The position numbers were made by a program, and so were the translations under genes. A stretch of DNA of 64,000 nucleotides, from assembly GCA_965204565.1 (NCBI GenBank), contig CBDBEU010000004.1, positions 186,001 to 250,000 of the forward strand, read 5' to 3'. This DNA is from CBDBEU01 sp965204565 (GTDB lineage Bacteria > Pseudomonadota > Alphaproteobacteria > Rhizobiales > TMED25). Position 1 is the first letter of the stretch. Every line of letters begins with the position of its first letter. This document shows, piece after piece, positions 27,536 through 38,081 of this stretch. Below the pieces are notes generated by a model that made no database searches, was not told where the DNA came from, and saw nothing but the letters and a program-made list of their open reading frames with translations.

Positions 27536-28776
27536 GAAATTGCTGGCGCGCGCAAGCGTGCCAGCTTCACCCGCAGACCAATGAACATTGCGGCCACGGA
27601 AAAAGTGTAAACGCCGGCCGCAAGGATCTGTGCCTCAACGCCGATGCCGACATCAACCAGAATCCCCATGACGCCTAGTGCAATCGCGGTCGAGGCGACG
27701 ACAACGGCAATTGCCAGCGAGCGAATCGCACCCAGATGTCTGGTTCCATAAAGCTCGACCCACAGCGCGCTCACCAGCATCGCCGAGGTGCCGTCGCTGG
27801 CACCGGCAAGTCCCATAAAGACGAACAGCCATATTGGCGATTTGGCAAAGGACAGAAGAACAAGGCCCGCAATCAGCGGGAACAGATAGGCCGTGATGAG
27901 ACGCTTGACTCCCCAACGGTCAATTGCCCAGCCGGCGGCGAGCGAGACGATCACCGAACCCATGGCAAACATCGGAAAAGCAGCTGCATAGTCGACCATG
28001 GTCAAGCCCTTGACCGCCATGATGTGGGCGGCATGGAAGAAAATGCCGGTCAGGATGAAGGGCGGCGCGACGACGCCAATGAGCAGTGCATAAAACAAGG
28101 GATCACTCGCCACTTCGGTGCGGGTCCAGTGCCGCTCCGCAGGAGCCGAAGGACCCTCGGCGGCAAAATCATCAGCTCCATCCATCCGGACAGGCGGACG
28201 TGACAGCGCAATCACGCAAAACGGCAGGATCAAGCCAGCAGTGACGATGGCGGCAACAATCCAGTTGCCGCGCCATCCAACCACTGCAATAAGTGCGATC
28301 ACAGTGCCCGGCAGGATCGCGCCACCGGCAGCACGGCCAAGCCCGGAAATGGCAAGCGCTCGGCCCCTCTCGAAAGTGAACCAGCGCGCCATGGCTGTCG
28401 TTGAGACATGACTTGGCATGCCCTGGCCAAACAATCTCAACGCAAACAGTACCGTCACCAGTGCGATAACAGAATCGACCTGCGACATGGCGAGCGCGGT
28501 CACCGCAAGAACTGCCAGTACAGCTCCAGCGAGCTTGTGGGTGGGTACCCAGTCGGCGGTCTTGCCAAGCCAAACCATGACAAGGGCGCTAGTGAGGGTC
28601 GCTGCGGTGTACAGACCGCCAAACTCGCCATGGCTGAGTCCGATCTCGACCCTCAGGTCCTCTGAAAACAAAGCGATATAGAATGTCTGACCGAAGCTAG
28701 AGGCGAAACTCAGCAAGAAACCTGCGGCAAGCCAACGGGCATTGCGTCTGAAAAACGCCACGCTCACTCGCGCCAA
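27532..28776 (-). CDS. MFS transporter
   Basis: 414 residues, about twelve transmembrane segments, in two halves separated by a charged loop near 200-220. The loop 2-3 signature is present (LVMVWLGKTADWVPTHKLAG). Similar to monocarboxylate/oxalate-formate-type or drug-type carriers; the substrate cannot be read from sequence. It is convergent with rpoH (stops overlap), and its 5' end overlaps the small secreted-protein remnant upstream by 13 bp. The frame is intact. Confidence 0.85.
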   Translation of the reverse strand: MARVSVAFFRRNARWLAAGFLLSFASSFGQTFYIALFSEDLRVEIGLSHGEFGGLYTAATLTSALVMVWLGKTADWVPTHKLAGAVLAVLAVTALAMSQVDSVIALVTVLFALRLFGQGMPSHVSTTAMARWFTFERGRALAISGLGRAAGGAILPGTVIALIAVVGWRGNWIVAAIVTAGLILPFCVIALSRPPVRMDGADDFAAEGPSAPAERHWTRTEVASDPLFYALLIGVVAPPFILTGIFFHAAHIMAVKGLTMVDYAAAFPMFAMGSVIVSLAAGWAIDRWGVKRLITAYLFPLIAGLVLLSFAKSPIWLFVFMGLAGASDGTSAMLVSALWVELYGTRHLGAIRSLAIAVVVASTAIALGVMGILVDVGIGVEAQILAAGVYTFSVAAMFIGLRVKLARLRAPAIS

Positions 28777-29375
28777 TCACCCATGACTTCGTCCCAAGCG
28801 GTAGAAAATCCGATAAGCGATATGACATAAGAAAACCTCGGCCGGCCATCGACGGCCAACCAGATTCGGCCAGTGTTACCGCGCCGCAGTGCTGCCAGCA
28901 GAGCATCGAAGTTCCCCTTCGGCGTGGAGTTTTCTTCGACCAGGACTGAACCGACGTTGCGCTGCGCGCCATCCACCGAGATGACCGGATTGCCGTCAAT
29001 CTCCCATTGCAGCGTCACCTGATGACCTTACGATGCGAGTTTGATCTGATCGCCACCGTGGCCAAACTCTGCCGGGAACTTCGCGAGGAACACACGCTGG
29101 CGAGAAATCACTTCTTTCTTGATGCCGATGACAAACTCGGTGTGTTTTTTTATGTTTGCCCGGACCTTGTCGGAAAAGCTCACTGAGGCAACGCCGTCAT
29201 AGGTAATTTGCGCCGAGCGAACCAACCGATGTGCTGGAATATGAGCGCCCCACCAATGCTGATTGACCCGCCATCCTTCATCGCCGGTTCCATCTGTTTG
29301 CACCGTTGAAGCCATCGCAGCCACAAGGGTGGCAGTGAAGAAAACCAAATGGAGAAAGTTTTGTCGTGGTTTCAT
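28764..29375 (-). pseudogene. Putative secreted protein with in-frame stop
   Basis: Two open stretches lie in the same frame, separated by one TAA (about 29028-29030). The upstream part has a signal peptide (NFLHLVFFTATLVAAMASTV) and a beta-rich domain (RLVRSAQITYDGVASVSFSD). The downstream part (VTLQWEIDGNPVISVDGAQR, IWLAVDGRPRFSYVISLIGF) reads on without shift. The simplest view is one gene of about 203 codons with a nonsense mutation; two separate genes are possible, as a GTG lies just after the stop. I do not recognise the family. Confidence 0.5.
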
Positions 29376-29456
29376 GGATTAAAGCAGTTGGCAGAATAGC
29401 AAACAATGGATTGAACCGTCACAGTGGCGCCCACGCTTGCTTTGCGGCAGGGCCGC

Positions 29457-30746
29457 CTAACCCTGGAACGGATCTCTCACCAGGATCGTATCCTCACGTT
29501 CCGGGCTCGTCGACAACAGCGCTACCGGCACTTCGATGAGTTCCTCGATATGGCGAATATATTTTACCGCCTGAGCCGGCAAATCAGTCCAAGAGCACGC
29601 ACCGGCCGTTGACTCGCTCCAGCCCTCGAGTGTTTCATAGATCGGCTCAAGCCTCAGCTGGGCTCCTTGGGCGGCTGGCAGATGATCCACCTCCACCCCA
29701 TCGAGCTGGTAGCCGGTGCACACCTTTAGCTCTTCAAAACCGTCCAATACATCGAGTTTGGTGAGCGCGATACCATCAATACCGGAGACTTTCGCGGTCT
29801 GGCGCACCAGCACCGCATCAAACCAGCCACAGCGGCGCGACCGTCCGGTGACGGTGCCGGATTCATGGCCGCGCTCGCCGAGCCGCTGACCGTCTTCGTT
29901 GATCTGCTCGGTGGGAAACGGACCGGAACCGACACGGGTAGTGTAAGCCTTGGTAATCCCTAAAATATACGAAAGAGCGCCCGGGCCGATACCAGAGCCG
30001 GTGGCTGCCTGCGCTGCCACAGTGTTGGATGAGGTTACAAACGGATAGGTCCCGTGATCAATGTCGAGCAGGGCACCTTGCGCGCCTTCGAACAAAATAC
30101 GCCGACCCTGGCGGCGCAGCTGATCCATCAGCTTCCAAGTGGTATCCATGAAGGGCAGGACCTTGTCGCGCACCTCGGCGAGCTGATCGAAGAGCTCATC
30201 CATGACCACTTCCGGTTCGCCGAGCCCGCGACGCAGCGCGTTGTGATGGGCCAGAATGCGCTCGAGCTTGGGCTTGAGGGTATTCAGATTCTGCAAATCC
30301 ATCACGCGAATTGCGCGCCGGCCGACCTTGTCTTCATAGGCAGGACCGATGCCGCGTCGTGTGGTTCCGATCCGGCCAGCCCCAGCGACGGCCTCACGCA
30401 ATGCGTCGAGCTCGCGGTGAAGCGGCAGAATCAGGGTTGCGTTTTCGGCGACACACAGGCGCTCGCGCGTGATCTCGACGCCTTCAGCAATCAATTGATC
30501 GATTTCATCCGCCAGTGCCCAGGGGTCGATCACCACGCCATTGCCGATGACGGAGAGCTTGCCGCGCACAATACCGGACGGCAGAAGCGACAGCTTGTAG
30601 GTCTTGCCGTCGATTACCAGCGTATGGCCCGCATTGTGCCCGCCCTGAAAGCGAACTACAACATCGGCCCTTTCGGACAGCCAATCGACGATCTTACCCT
30701 TACCTTCGTCGCCCCATTGCGAACCGACGACCACAACATTGGCCAT
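29457..30746 (-). CDS. purA: Adenylosuccinate synthetase
   Basis: 429 residues, intact, normal length. PurA joins IMP and aspartate using GTP, the first committed step to AMP. Motifs: N-terminal GSQWGDEGKGKIVDWLS with catalytic Asp and P-loop, GGHNAGHTLV with the catalytic His, IGTTRRGIGPAYEDK, and the C-terminal GTP-binding IALTKLDVLDG. A terminator-like hairpin lies about 25 bp upstream of the start, so the gene that once preceded it has been lost to IS insertion. The 80-bp gap on its 3' side shows nothing. Confidence 0.97.
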   Translation of the reverse strand: MANVVVVGSQWGDEGKGKIVDWLSERADVVVRFQGGHNAGHTLVIDGKTYKLSLLPSGIVRGKLSVIGNGVVIDPWALADEIDQLIAEGVEITRERLCVAENATLILPLHRELDALREAVAGAGRIGTTRRGIGPAYEDKVGRRAIRVMDLQNLNTLKPKLERILAHHNALRRGLGEPEVVMDELFDQLAEVRDKVLPFMDTTWKLMDQLRRQGRRILFEGAQGALLDIDHGTYPFVTSSNTVAAQAATGSGIGPGALSYILGITKAYTTRVGSGPFPTEQINEDGQRLGERGHESGTVTGRSRRCGWFDAVLVRQTAKVSGIDGIALTKLDVLDGFEELKVCTGYQLDGVEVDHLPAAQGAQLRLEPIYETLEGWSESTAGACSWTDLPAQAVKYIRHIEELIEVPVALLSTSPEREDTILVRDPFQG

Positions 30747-30770
30747 GGCATCCCTCTAGCCCAAAACATG

Positions 30771-30797
30771 AAAAACCCCGAGCCGGTGCGCCCGGGG
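30771..30797 (-). terminator. Rho-independent terminator upstream of purA
   Basis: Read on the minus strand: CCCCG, a 12-nt loop that can pair further, CGGGG, then TTTTT. It would end a minus-strand transcript entering from the right, but that side is now IS sequence, so it looks orphaned. Confidence 0.55.
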
Positions 30798-30878
30798 CAA
30801 ACAGACTTGCGACTATAGAGGTTTTCTCGCGCGGCTAAAATCAACCCGAACGGCTTTTCACCAACGAGCCAGCGCGCA

Positions 30879-31356
30879 CTAGGTTGTCGTGGACAAATGG
30901 TATCCAGAGTTTGATTGATGCGATGGCGAAGAAGCCAGGGTAGGACTCTTTGGTTTCGTCGTAGCGGGTGGCGACCCTGCGCCAGTTCTTGAGTTTGTTG
31001 AACAACCGCTCGACGAGATTGCGCCATTTGTCTTTGGCCCGGTCGTGCGTGATGGGGTCAAGACGATTGCTCTTTGCAATGATCACCGCTTCGACGCCTG
31101 CGGCGGCGATTTCCTAGCGGATAGCATCGGCATCATAGCCGCGATCTGCGCGGAACGCCTCAATGCGGTCGGCCATCATGCGGAACAGCGCCTTGGGCCT
31201 GGCAAAGGCCATCTCGATGGGGTTCATGTCGGGGCTGTAGGGCGGCAGATAGAAGATCCGGGAGCGTGGGGAGGCGATGATCTGACGGATGCCGGCGACC
31301 TTATGGGCAGGTAGGTTGTCGAGCACTACGACATCACCGCGTGTCAGGGTCGGTGC
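30879..31356 (-). mobile_element. Hybrid of IS5 3' end and IS630 3' end
   Basis: On the minus strand the first part is an IS630-type C-terminus (VLDNLPAHKVAGIRQIIA-like, FYLPPYSPDMNPIEMAFARP). It passes near 31150 directly into an IS5-type C-terminus (DRGYDADAIR, then after a stop KWRNLVERLFNKLKNWRRVA). The outer end CTAGGTTGTCGTGGAC equals the left end at 21915. Confidence 0.7.
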
Positions 31357-32086
31357 TAGGGTTCGGACTCATTATGGCCACGAGATGAGGGCTGCGGCGA
31401 GCGCGATAACTGCCATGAAGTTTTTAATGTTGCGCTCGAAGCGCGTTGCGACGCGCCGCCCGTCTTTGATGCGGCAGAACATGCGTTCGATGATATCTCG
31501 CTTCGTGTAGATGGCCTGATCGTCGTGATATCGGATCTTGCGGTTCTTTCGCGGCGGGATGACGGGCCCGGTCCCGCGCCCTTCAATCCGTTCGCGCAGT
31601 TCCCGGCTGTCACGGCCTTTGTCAGCGACAGGTTCGGCGGATGGCGGCATGGCCTCGATGCAGCGCTGTGCGACCTTGCAATCATGCACGTTTCCGGGCG
31701 TCGGGAGCAGGACGCAGGGGCCCCCCCTTTTCCGCCGCCGGCGCAGCGATGAACCTTGATGCAGGAACTGTCGATGAACAGCCGGTCAGGCGTATCCTCA
31801 GCGCCTGCCGGAGCGCTGAAAATACCTTCCCATATAGCGGCGCGCTCGGCCCGGCGACCGCCACAGCGCAGCACATGGACGATCCAGCTCGGCACACGAC
31901 GATCATCAACGCGCTTCTTGCCGCGCACATCTGTCGGCTGAAGCGGCGGTCGGCAGAAGCATCGCGATCCGAGCCCGCCGAGAATCGGAAAACCAGAAGA
32001 AATCACACATCTCCTTACCTCCTCATCGGAAGCAATGAACTACTCTCGGATCAAATCGGGAAGACGGTCATTGTGGCCAGGTCCTA
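31357..32086 (-). mobile_element. IS5-family element, frameshifted
   Basis: Ends TAGGGTTCGGACTCATTATG and, inverted, TAGGACCTGGCCACAATG. The minus-strand transposase reads ALRCGGRRAERAA-type, then IWEGIFSAPAG, DRLFIDSSCIKVHRCAGGGK and, in a second frame, NVHDCKVAQRCIEAMP... to RDIIERMFCRIKDGRRVATR. It serves as the reference copy for the element split at 22417-24223. Internal deletion after GGGKG and at least two shifts. Confidence 0.8.
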
Positions 32087-34109
32087 ATTTCCCGCCATAG
32101 TGCAAACAGGTGTAGAGGCCCAATCGCAAAGTTTAAGCCATTCCCAAGGCACACGTGTGTTCAGCCAGAATTTTTAGGGGATTCGAACATGGGGTCGGAT
32201 ATCTGCTTTGAATTGCCGATTCAACCGATCAGCACTCGGTAATCACATAGTAAGCGCATTGGATTAATTTGTACTGCATTCTGAACCTCTCTCCCCAAGC
32301 CGCTTTGCGATGGCTGCCAAATTGTGAAACAGCACCCCTGCGCCGGTAGCGCTTTGTAGTGGTTTTTGTTGCGGAAAAGGACAGAGCTCGTTTTCTCAAG
32401 TGGTTCAAGAGCCAGGCGGGTTTTGCGAAACGGATCGACCCTCGCCGCCAGCCCTCCGCAGCTCTTTCAGCTTGAACAGAACAGCGAGCATCCGTTCGAG
32501 CTTGTGGTCGAGATCAACTTCATGGCGCCCAAGCTTGTCGAGGTCCGGTGATCCCCAAATGCCTGCTCGCGAATCAACGGTCTGTTCGCCAGTGCTCCAC
32601 CTCACTTGGCAAAGCACGGCAGGACATCACTCTCGATGAACAGGAAGGACCTCTGGTTGATTGGATGCGTATGTTGTCCTGCCGCGATGTCTTCGGACTC
32701 GCTGGATGCGCTTTCTTGCCAGCACGCGCGCGTCTTCACGCAGTGCCGCTTTGGCTGAAGTAGCGGCGATATCCTTGCCGGTGGACTGCACCACTTCAGC
32801 AACGATCCACCCAAAGGCCAAGTCGAACAAGTGCCTGTTTCGCATCATCGTGCTCTATATGGCTGAGAAGAGCATCATTAAGTGCCACCACAGTCTATGA
32901 TAGCTGCCGCTTTCTGATCAGTTGGTCGACTTTGAAATCAACATCTTCATGCCTCCAACCAAGGATCGCTCGCGCGGCGGTGCCGCCGTTCTCTGTGTTC
33001 AGATTACGCATATCGCCACCCCACTTGGATGCATGGACCATCCACAATTGTCATTATAATTTTCACCAAAATTTCACAGTCAATCCGCATTTCTGGCCTA
33101 GTTCCAGTGTCATAATTTCAGGCACGCATTGCTGTGTTCGCCACGTCTTGGCGGCTCGGTGATGCCCGAAAGTCATGAATGTGTTTTTTGAAAATTCGGC
33201 AAGAGGAGAAATGTGGCGTGCGCGGGCAGCCATTTGATTGCCGAAGCAATCAGGTCTGTGGAACGCTTTCGTCTGCGCATGATGGATCTTGGCTATCGAA
33301 CTTTGGGTCACGTTTTTGTGCATCAACGCCGTCAAAATCAAGCACGCCTTGGGTCAGCGCGTAGCATGATAGGCGGATGGTTTTTTGGAATGCGCACCGA
33401 GTTGGTCGCCCCGGTGCCCTTTACTCATAGTACTGAAGCGCACGCTTCTTGATGCCGAGAGCTTCGGCGGCATCTTTCTGCTTCAAGCCCATGCCTTTGC
33501 GCCAGGCTTTGAACTGCTCGGCTTTCATCTTCGCCACTCTGCTAATGGATTGGTCAGTATCAGCATTTTGTCCACCGCAGCAAGCATAAGTGCACGACGT
33601 GCCACTGATTCGGTGCCGCAGTACCGCAAAACCATAAATCTGGAGGACCAAATGCTGACTGAAATGATGATCTTGCGAGCGGCGTCAGGGACGCATGCTC
33701 CAGACATAAAGATCTTTGGCAGCTTCATCTGTGGGATGCACTCCAGGTGGATGCGACCCCAGCGTTGGTTCCACTAATCCGGGTGACCCAAGGTTTGCTG
33801 CAATCTCCAGTGAGCCCGGGTTTGCTTACAACACAGACTTGCGTTCGGCCGGGCAATTGATATGCCGATTGTTCATGCGAGGCCCTGAGCAGCCGCGCAT
33901 CACCGCCCTTGCCGTTGGCACACGCAACCACCTCCCGCCTTTTATGAACCTGCTGGCATCGGCGGACTCATGATTATCAAACGCGCCAGCTAGTCTTGGC
34001 CCCAAATCCTGATCGCAAGATATGATGATCTGCGAGCAACACGGGTGTTTTTGGATACCCGATCGGCAGGCCCGTTTGGCCCGGGTGATAGGTTTGTGTT
34101 TTAGTCAGG
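32087..34109. other. About 2 kb without an intact gene
   Basis: Apart from the small HTH remnant at 33290-33528, I see only short broken frames. One minus-strand stretch near 32600-32850 (FDLAFGWIVAEVVQSTGKDI, KAALREDARVLARKRIQRVR) looks protein-like but is interrupted and unidentified. Likely eroded genes between IS elements. Confidence 0.4.
33290..33528 (-). pseudogene. XRE-type helix-turn-helix regulator remnant
   Basis: Starts MKAEQFKAWRKGMGLKQKDA, then AEALGIKKRALQYYE and a premature TAA. Further along in another frame comes TIRLSCYALTQGVLDFDG, the usual C-terminal part of these small XRE proteins. If repaired it would be about 75 residues, a DNA-binding regulator of phage or plasmid type. 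Confidence 0.55.
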
Positions 34110-35439
34110 CATGATGATCGAGCCGGGCCTCCACGGATGCACCACCTAACTTCGCCGCGCACAAACAGCATGCCGATGCGGGCAAGGCTTTCGAGTTCAC
34201 CTTGAAGCGCGACCACGGCAAGGCGCTGGAGCGCGGCGAATGGACCGCCATCATCCCCAAGCCTGTCGCCGATCTTGTGCTTCTGCCGGTAGCCTTCCCG
34301 CGCAACGATGTCGGAACGGTCTTACCCGAAGAACTGGCGGTGCGGTTCACCACCGAGATATCCAGAACCGTCAAGCTGCTGGAGATCGACGGTGCATGCA
34401 TCGAAGTGGCGCTCGATCGGGGCCGCGGATTGTCGGCGGGGAACGCGAACAACCATTGAGCGAGCTTGAATTTGAGCTCAAGAGCGGATCGGTGACGGCA
34501 ATGCTGGTCCATGCATGCGATGCCGTGCGCGGCGGCGGTGCCGTGATCTCGGTCAGGGCCAAGTCCGAACGCGGCATGGATCTTGTTGCAGGTGCTTCGC
34601 CCGTGCCGGTGCTTACGCGCAAGCACAGCGTTGCCGGCGCACTCGCCACCATCGTGTCCGGAGCCACGATGCAGGCGACCTCCAATATACCGGCCGCCGC
34701 CGCCGGCACCGACATTGAAGTTGTGCACCAGTTTCGCGTGGCGCTGCGCCGCCTGCGCTCGGGCATGGCGCTGTTCAAGCGCGATCTGACCGATCAGGCA
34801 ATGGCTCTGGACGGTGCTGGGTGCGGCGCGCGATCTCGATGTCTTTCTCGCCGAGACATTGCCCCGGGTTGCGCAGGACCATCGTGGAGATAGCTCGCTT
34901 GATGCCTTGGTTTGCACCGCACGCGAGCGCCGGATCGCAGCCTATGAGGATGCGCGTGCGCTGATCGCCGATCCGGCGTCACCGGGTTGATGTTCGAGCT
35001 TTTGATCCTTGCCGAAGTACCTGAGCGCGCTCTTGCAAAGCATGACAGGCCCCTTGCCCGAACGGCGCGCGCCTTGAAAAACGTCACCGCTATGCCATCA
35101 GGCGCGGGCACGGTTTTGCCAGCCGCCGAGCGCCATCGGGTGCGCATCGCGCCCAAGAAACTGCGGTATGCCTGCGACTATCTGTCTGGCCTGTACCCGG
35201 CCGGTCCGGCACGCGTTTATCTGAAGCGTCTGTCTGTCCTGCAGAACGACATGGGGATCTTCAATGATGCTTCAGTGGCTGACCGGGTTGCCGGCCAACT
35301 CTGTGCCGGTGTGCCTGAAGCGGCTGACGGCACGCGGTTGGTCAAGGACTGGCACCACCGCCGACTGGATATGCTGGAGACGCATCTGGTCAAGGACTGG
35401 TCGCGCTTTGCCAAGGCCCGGCCATTCTGGAGCGAATAA
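34110..35439 (+). pseudogene. CYTH-CHAD domain protein, frameshifted
   Basis: The CYTH part (AFEFTLKRDHGKALERGEWT, RTVKLLEIDGACIEVALDRG) is in one frame and PLSELEFELKSGSVTAML in the next. The CHAD part (EVVHQFRVALRRLRSGMALF, VLGAARDLDVFLAETLPR-like, RIAPKKLRYACDYLSGLYPA, LSVLQNDMGIFNDASV) spans two more shifts. CYTH proteins hydrolyse inorganic triphosphate or make cyclic nucleotides, and CHAD binds polyphosphate. The usual ExExK N-terminus is absent, so the 5' end is also lost. Dead gene. Confidence 0.75.
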
Positions 35440-35494
35440 CGGGCTGGCGCAGCAAAGGGCAGGCGTCAAAGAGGACAGGTGAGGGGGGGGGGCG

Positions 35495-35924
35495 ATGATT
35501 TCAGTACTGGTGGCCAATCCCAAGGGCGGGTGCGGCAAGACCACGATTGCCACCAATCCCGCCTTCGCCAATGCCGGTTTTAAGACAGCACTGGCCGACG
35601 GCGACCGCCAGCGCTCGTCTGGCTGTGCTCGCAGTGGTATAGTGAGTTCATTGCAATGGCCGAAATGACGGTGATGCCGATTCTGCCCTCGCGTTTCGAC
35701 CATGATGCAACAAAGCGTTTCTTGCGCCGCATCGAGGATCTCAAACCCATCCGCAAGGGCAAGAAGCCGTTGCCCTGATCGCCAACCGGCTGCGTGCGGA
35801 GAGCGAACTGGAGACTTTCGCCGATGTGGCGGGCCGCGGTCTTGGTATCCTTGATCTGTAACCAGCGCGCTGCGCCAGTGCGGTCGGCGACTGGATGGCT
35901 CTGATCAGACTGATCGAGGATTAG
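35495..35924 (+). pseudogene. ParA/MinD-family ATPase remnant
   Basis: Begins MISVLVANPKGGCGKTTIAT, a deviant Walker A of ParA type, then KTALADGDRQRSS. A large part of the middle is gone. The end (VMPILPSRFDHDATKRFLRR, IEDLKPIRKGKKP) continues after a shift as LIANRLRAESELETFADVAG to a TAG at 35922. A run of nine G precedes the start. Orphan ParA-like protein, not evidently a chromosomal partition gene (no parB). Confidence 0.7.
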
Positions 35925-36289
35925 AAAAGTCACCGCCCAGAAGCAGCCAATGTCCGAGTCGGGGCATTGGGCGACGTCGAGCCATGTAAAATTCATGTCT
36001 GCCAACAGCCCGGAAGCGGACATCCCACGCCGCCTGTGGCATGTCTTAAAAGTGCCATGAGTGGCGGTTGCTTTGCTCCGCAACCAGGTTCGCTTTGTTC
36101 CAGGAAACAGCGGCAAAAACGAGCTGGGGGTCTGAATCCGACGCTCGCTTGATGATCCGGCGGCAGGAAGACTGCCCGTGGCGGGCAAGTCCGCGGCACG
36201 ACATGAGATCTTCATTCAAACTTCAAAAAGAAGTCATCTGAGCCCACATTCACGGGCTGACGGCCATCGTCGTGGGGATTGAGGGACAT
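35925..36289. other. Region without recognisable gene
   Basis: No supported frame, RNA or repeat was seen between the ParA remnant and the IS1380 fragment. Confidence 0.4.
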
Positions 36290-36825
36290 TGAGAACGGTG
36301 ACGCCGGCGTATATCGCGCCGGGATTGCCGATTTCGTCGTCATCAGGACACACCTCGTATGTGGTTCTTGCCGGACTGCATGACAACCGGACGCGTCACG
36401 CCGGCGGTGGCTGCGGCCGAAGTTCGGCGATCAGGCCCCTTGGCACCGCGCCCTCGGCCAACCGGAACGTGACGTACCGGCCGTGTGTGACGATCCTGAT
36501 CGGCTTCTCCTTCACGCCGGTCGGCGACCATCGCCTGACCGCCTCCTGCAGACCCGGCGTCCGCATGAAGTTACCGGAATTGCAGGCGAGCGCATGAAGC
36601 CGGAGCCGCACGGCATTGTTCCGGAACCTCCGGCATGACAGCCGGGTCCGCACAATCGCGTTCCTGCCTTCCTTAATGTGCTGCCCGGCCGCGCCGGTTG
36701 CAGAAGGCGACCACGCGCCTGCACGAGTGACGTGGATTTTTGAAAGTGTTCCGCCCTGATTGAGAGGATCCGGCTTCATTTGAACGTCACGGGAGACGAA
36801 GATCAGCCGGAGAAACAACTGTTCC
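36290..36825 (-). mobile_element. IS1380-family 3' fragment
   Basis: Minus-strand transposase C-terminus in two frames: AAGQHIKEGRNAIVRTRLSC, ACNSGNFMRTPGLQEAVRRW, then THGRYVTFRLAEGAVPRGLI. The catalytic core is missing. The IS3 element begins immediately after. Confidence 0.7.
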
Positions 36826-38012
36826 CCGGAGCGAATTATCGGAATGCTGCGTGAAGCCGAGGTGCAGCTTGGCCGGGGCGCGAGGGTGGGCGGGGTTTGC
36901 CGCAGCCTTTGTGTGTCGGCGCAGAGTTGCTGTCGATGGCGTCGCATGTACGGCGGCATGGAGGCGAACCAGGCGCATCGGCTGAAGGAGCCGGAGCGTG
37001 AGAACGGGCGGGTGAAGAAAGCGGTTGCGGATCCGACGCCGGACAAGCCGATCTTGAAGGAGGCCCTTACGGGAAAGTACCGAGCCCTTCGCGTCGCCGG
37101 CTCAAGTCGTCACGAAGTTGAAGGTGTCCGAGCGTCGGGCTTGCAGGACGCCCGCCCGGCATCGATCGACACAACGCAAGAAGCCGCAAGGCCGGGCGGA
37201 TGAGGATATTCCGACACAAGCCGTCATCTGCCTTGCCTGCCGGTATGGTGGTTACGGGTATCGCCGCATCAACCGGCTGCCTGGGCAGGATGGCCGGTGT
37301 GTCGGCCTGAACAGGGTAAGCGCATCCGGCGAGGTGAAGGGCTGAAGGTTCCGATCAGGCAACCCGAGAGACGCCGACTGTGGCTGAACGATGGATCATG
37401 CATCCGTCTTTGCCCGACGGCGAAAAACCAATGTCCGGACTTATGACTTCGTGACGGATTGCACCCATGACGGCAAAGCATTCCGCATGCTTGTGGTCAT
37501 CGATGAGTACACCCGTGAGTGCCCGGCCATCCATGTCCGGCGCAAGCTCGACAGCCGGGACGTGCTGCATTGTCCCGGACAAGCTGTTTGTCCGGCACGG
37601 TGCACCCGAGCACATTCGTTCAGACAATGGCGCTCAGGCAATGGCCCTGAGTTCGTTGCCACCGCGGTGCGTGACTGGCTTGCCGGGCTCAACGTCAAGA
37701 CGCTCTACATCGAGCCGGGCAGCCCATGGGAGAACGGCTATTGTGAGAGCTTTGATGGAAAGCCGAGGGATGAATGTCTGAACCGGGAGATCTTCACCAC
37801 ACTCACCCAGGCGCAGATCCTGATCGAGCTGTGGCGGCGCTTCTACAACACCGAGAGGCCACACTCGTCGCCGGGCTCTCGCCCACCTGCACCTGAAACG
37901 TATTGCCGAGGAGGCCGACAATCCCATACGTTGCAACTCTGATCGGCCGAACCGCCGATTGGACCGTGGTCGGATTCCAACTCAAAGGCCGGATCACCAA
38001 AAAGGCCCCGCA
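36826..38012 (+). mobile_element. IS3-family element (IS407-like), inactivated
   Basis: OrfA (from about 36829, without its start: IIGMLREAEVQLGRGARVGG) is followed by OrfB in several frames. These read YGGYGYRRINRL, then MDHASVFARRRKTNVRTYDF, VVIDEYTRECPAIHV, EFVATAVRDWLAGLNVKTLY and GYCESFDGKPRDECLNREIF, a DDE core. Between them a frameshift and a short tandem duplication (CAGACAATGGCGCT / CAGGCAATGGCCCT) disrupt the catalytic region. The right end reads GGATCACCAAAAAGGCC...CA. Confidence 0.85.
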
Positions 38013-38081
38013 CATTCCCAGACCGTTACCAAGTTTCGGCTATACCTCCATGGTAGGAATTCGGATTTGTCTCACCCCACC

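Noticed and set aside
32627..32848. 73-residue minus-strand frame as a gene
   Set aside because: Interrupted on both sides and matching nothing I know; more likely a fragment of a lost gene.
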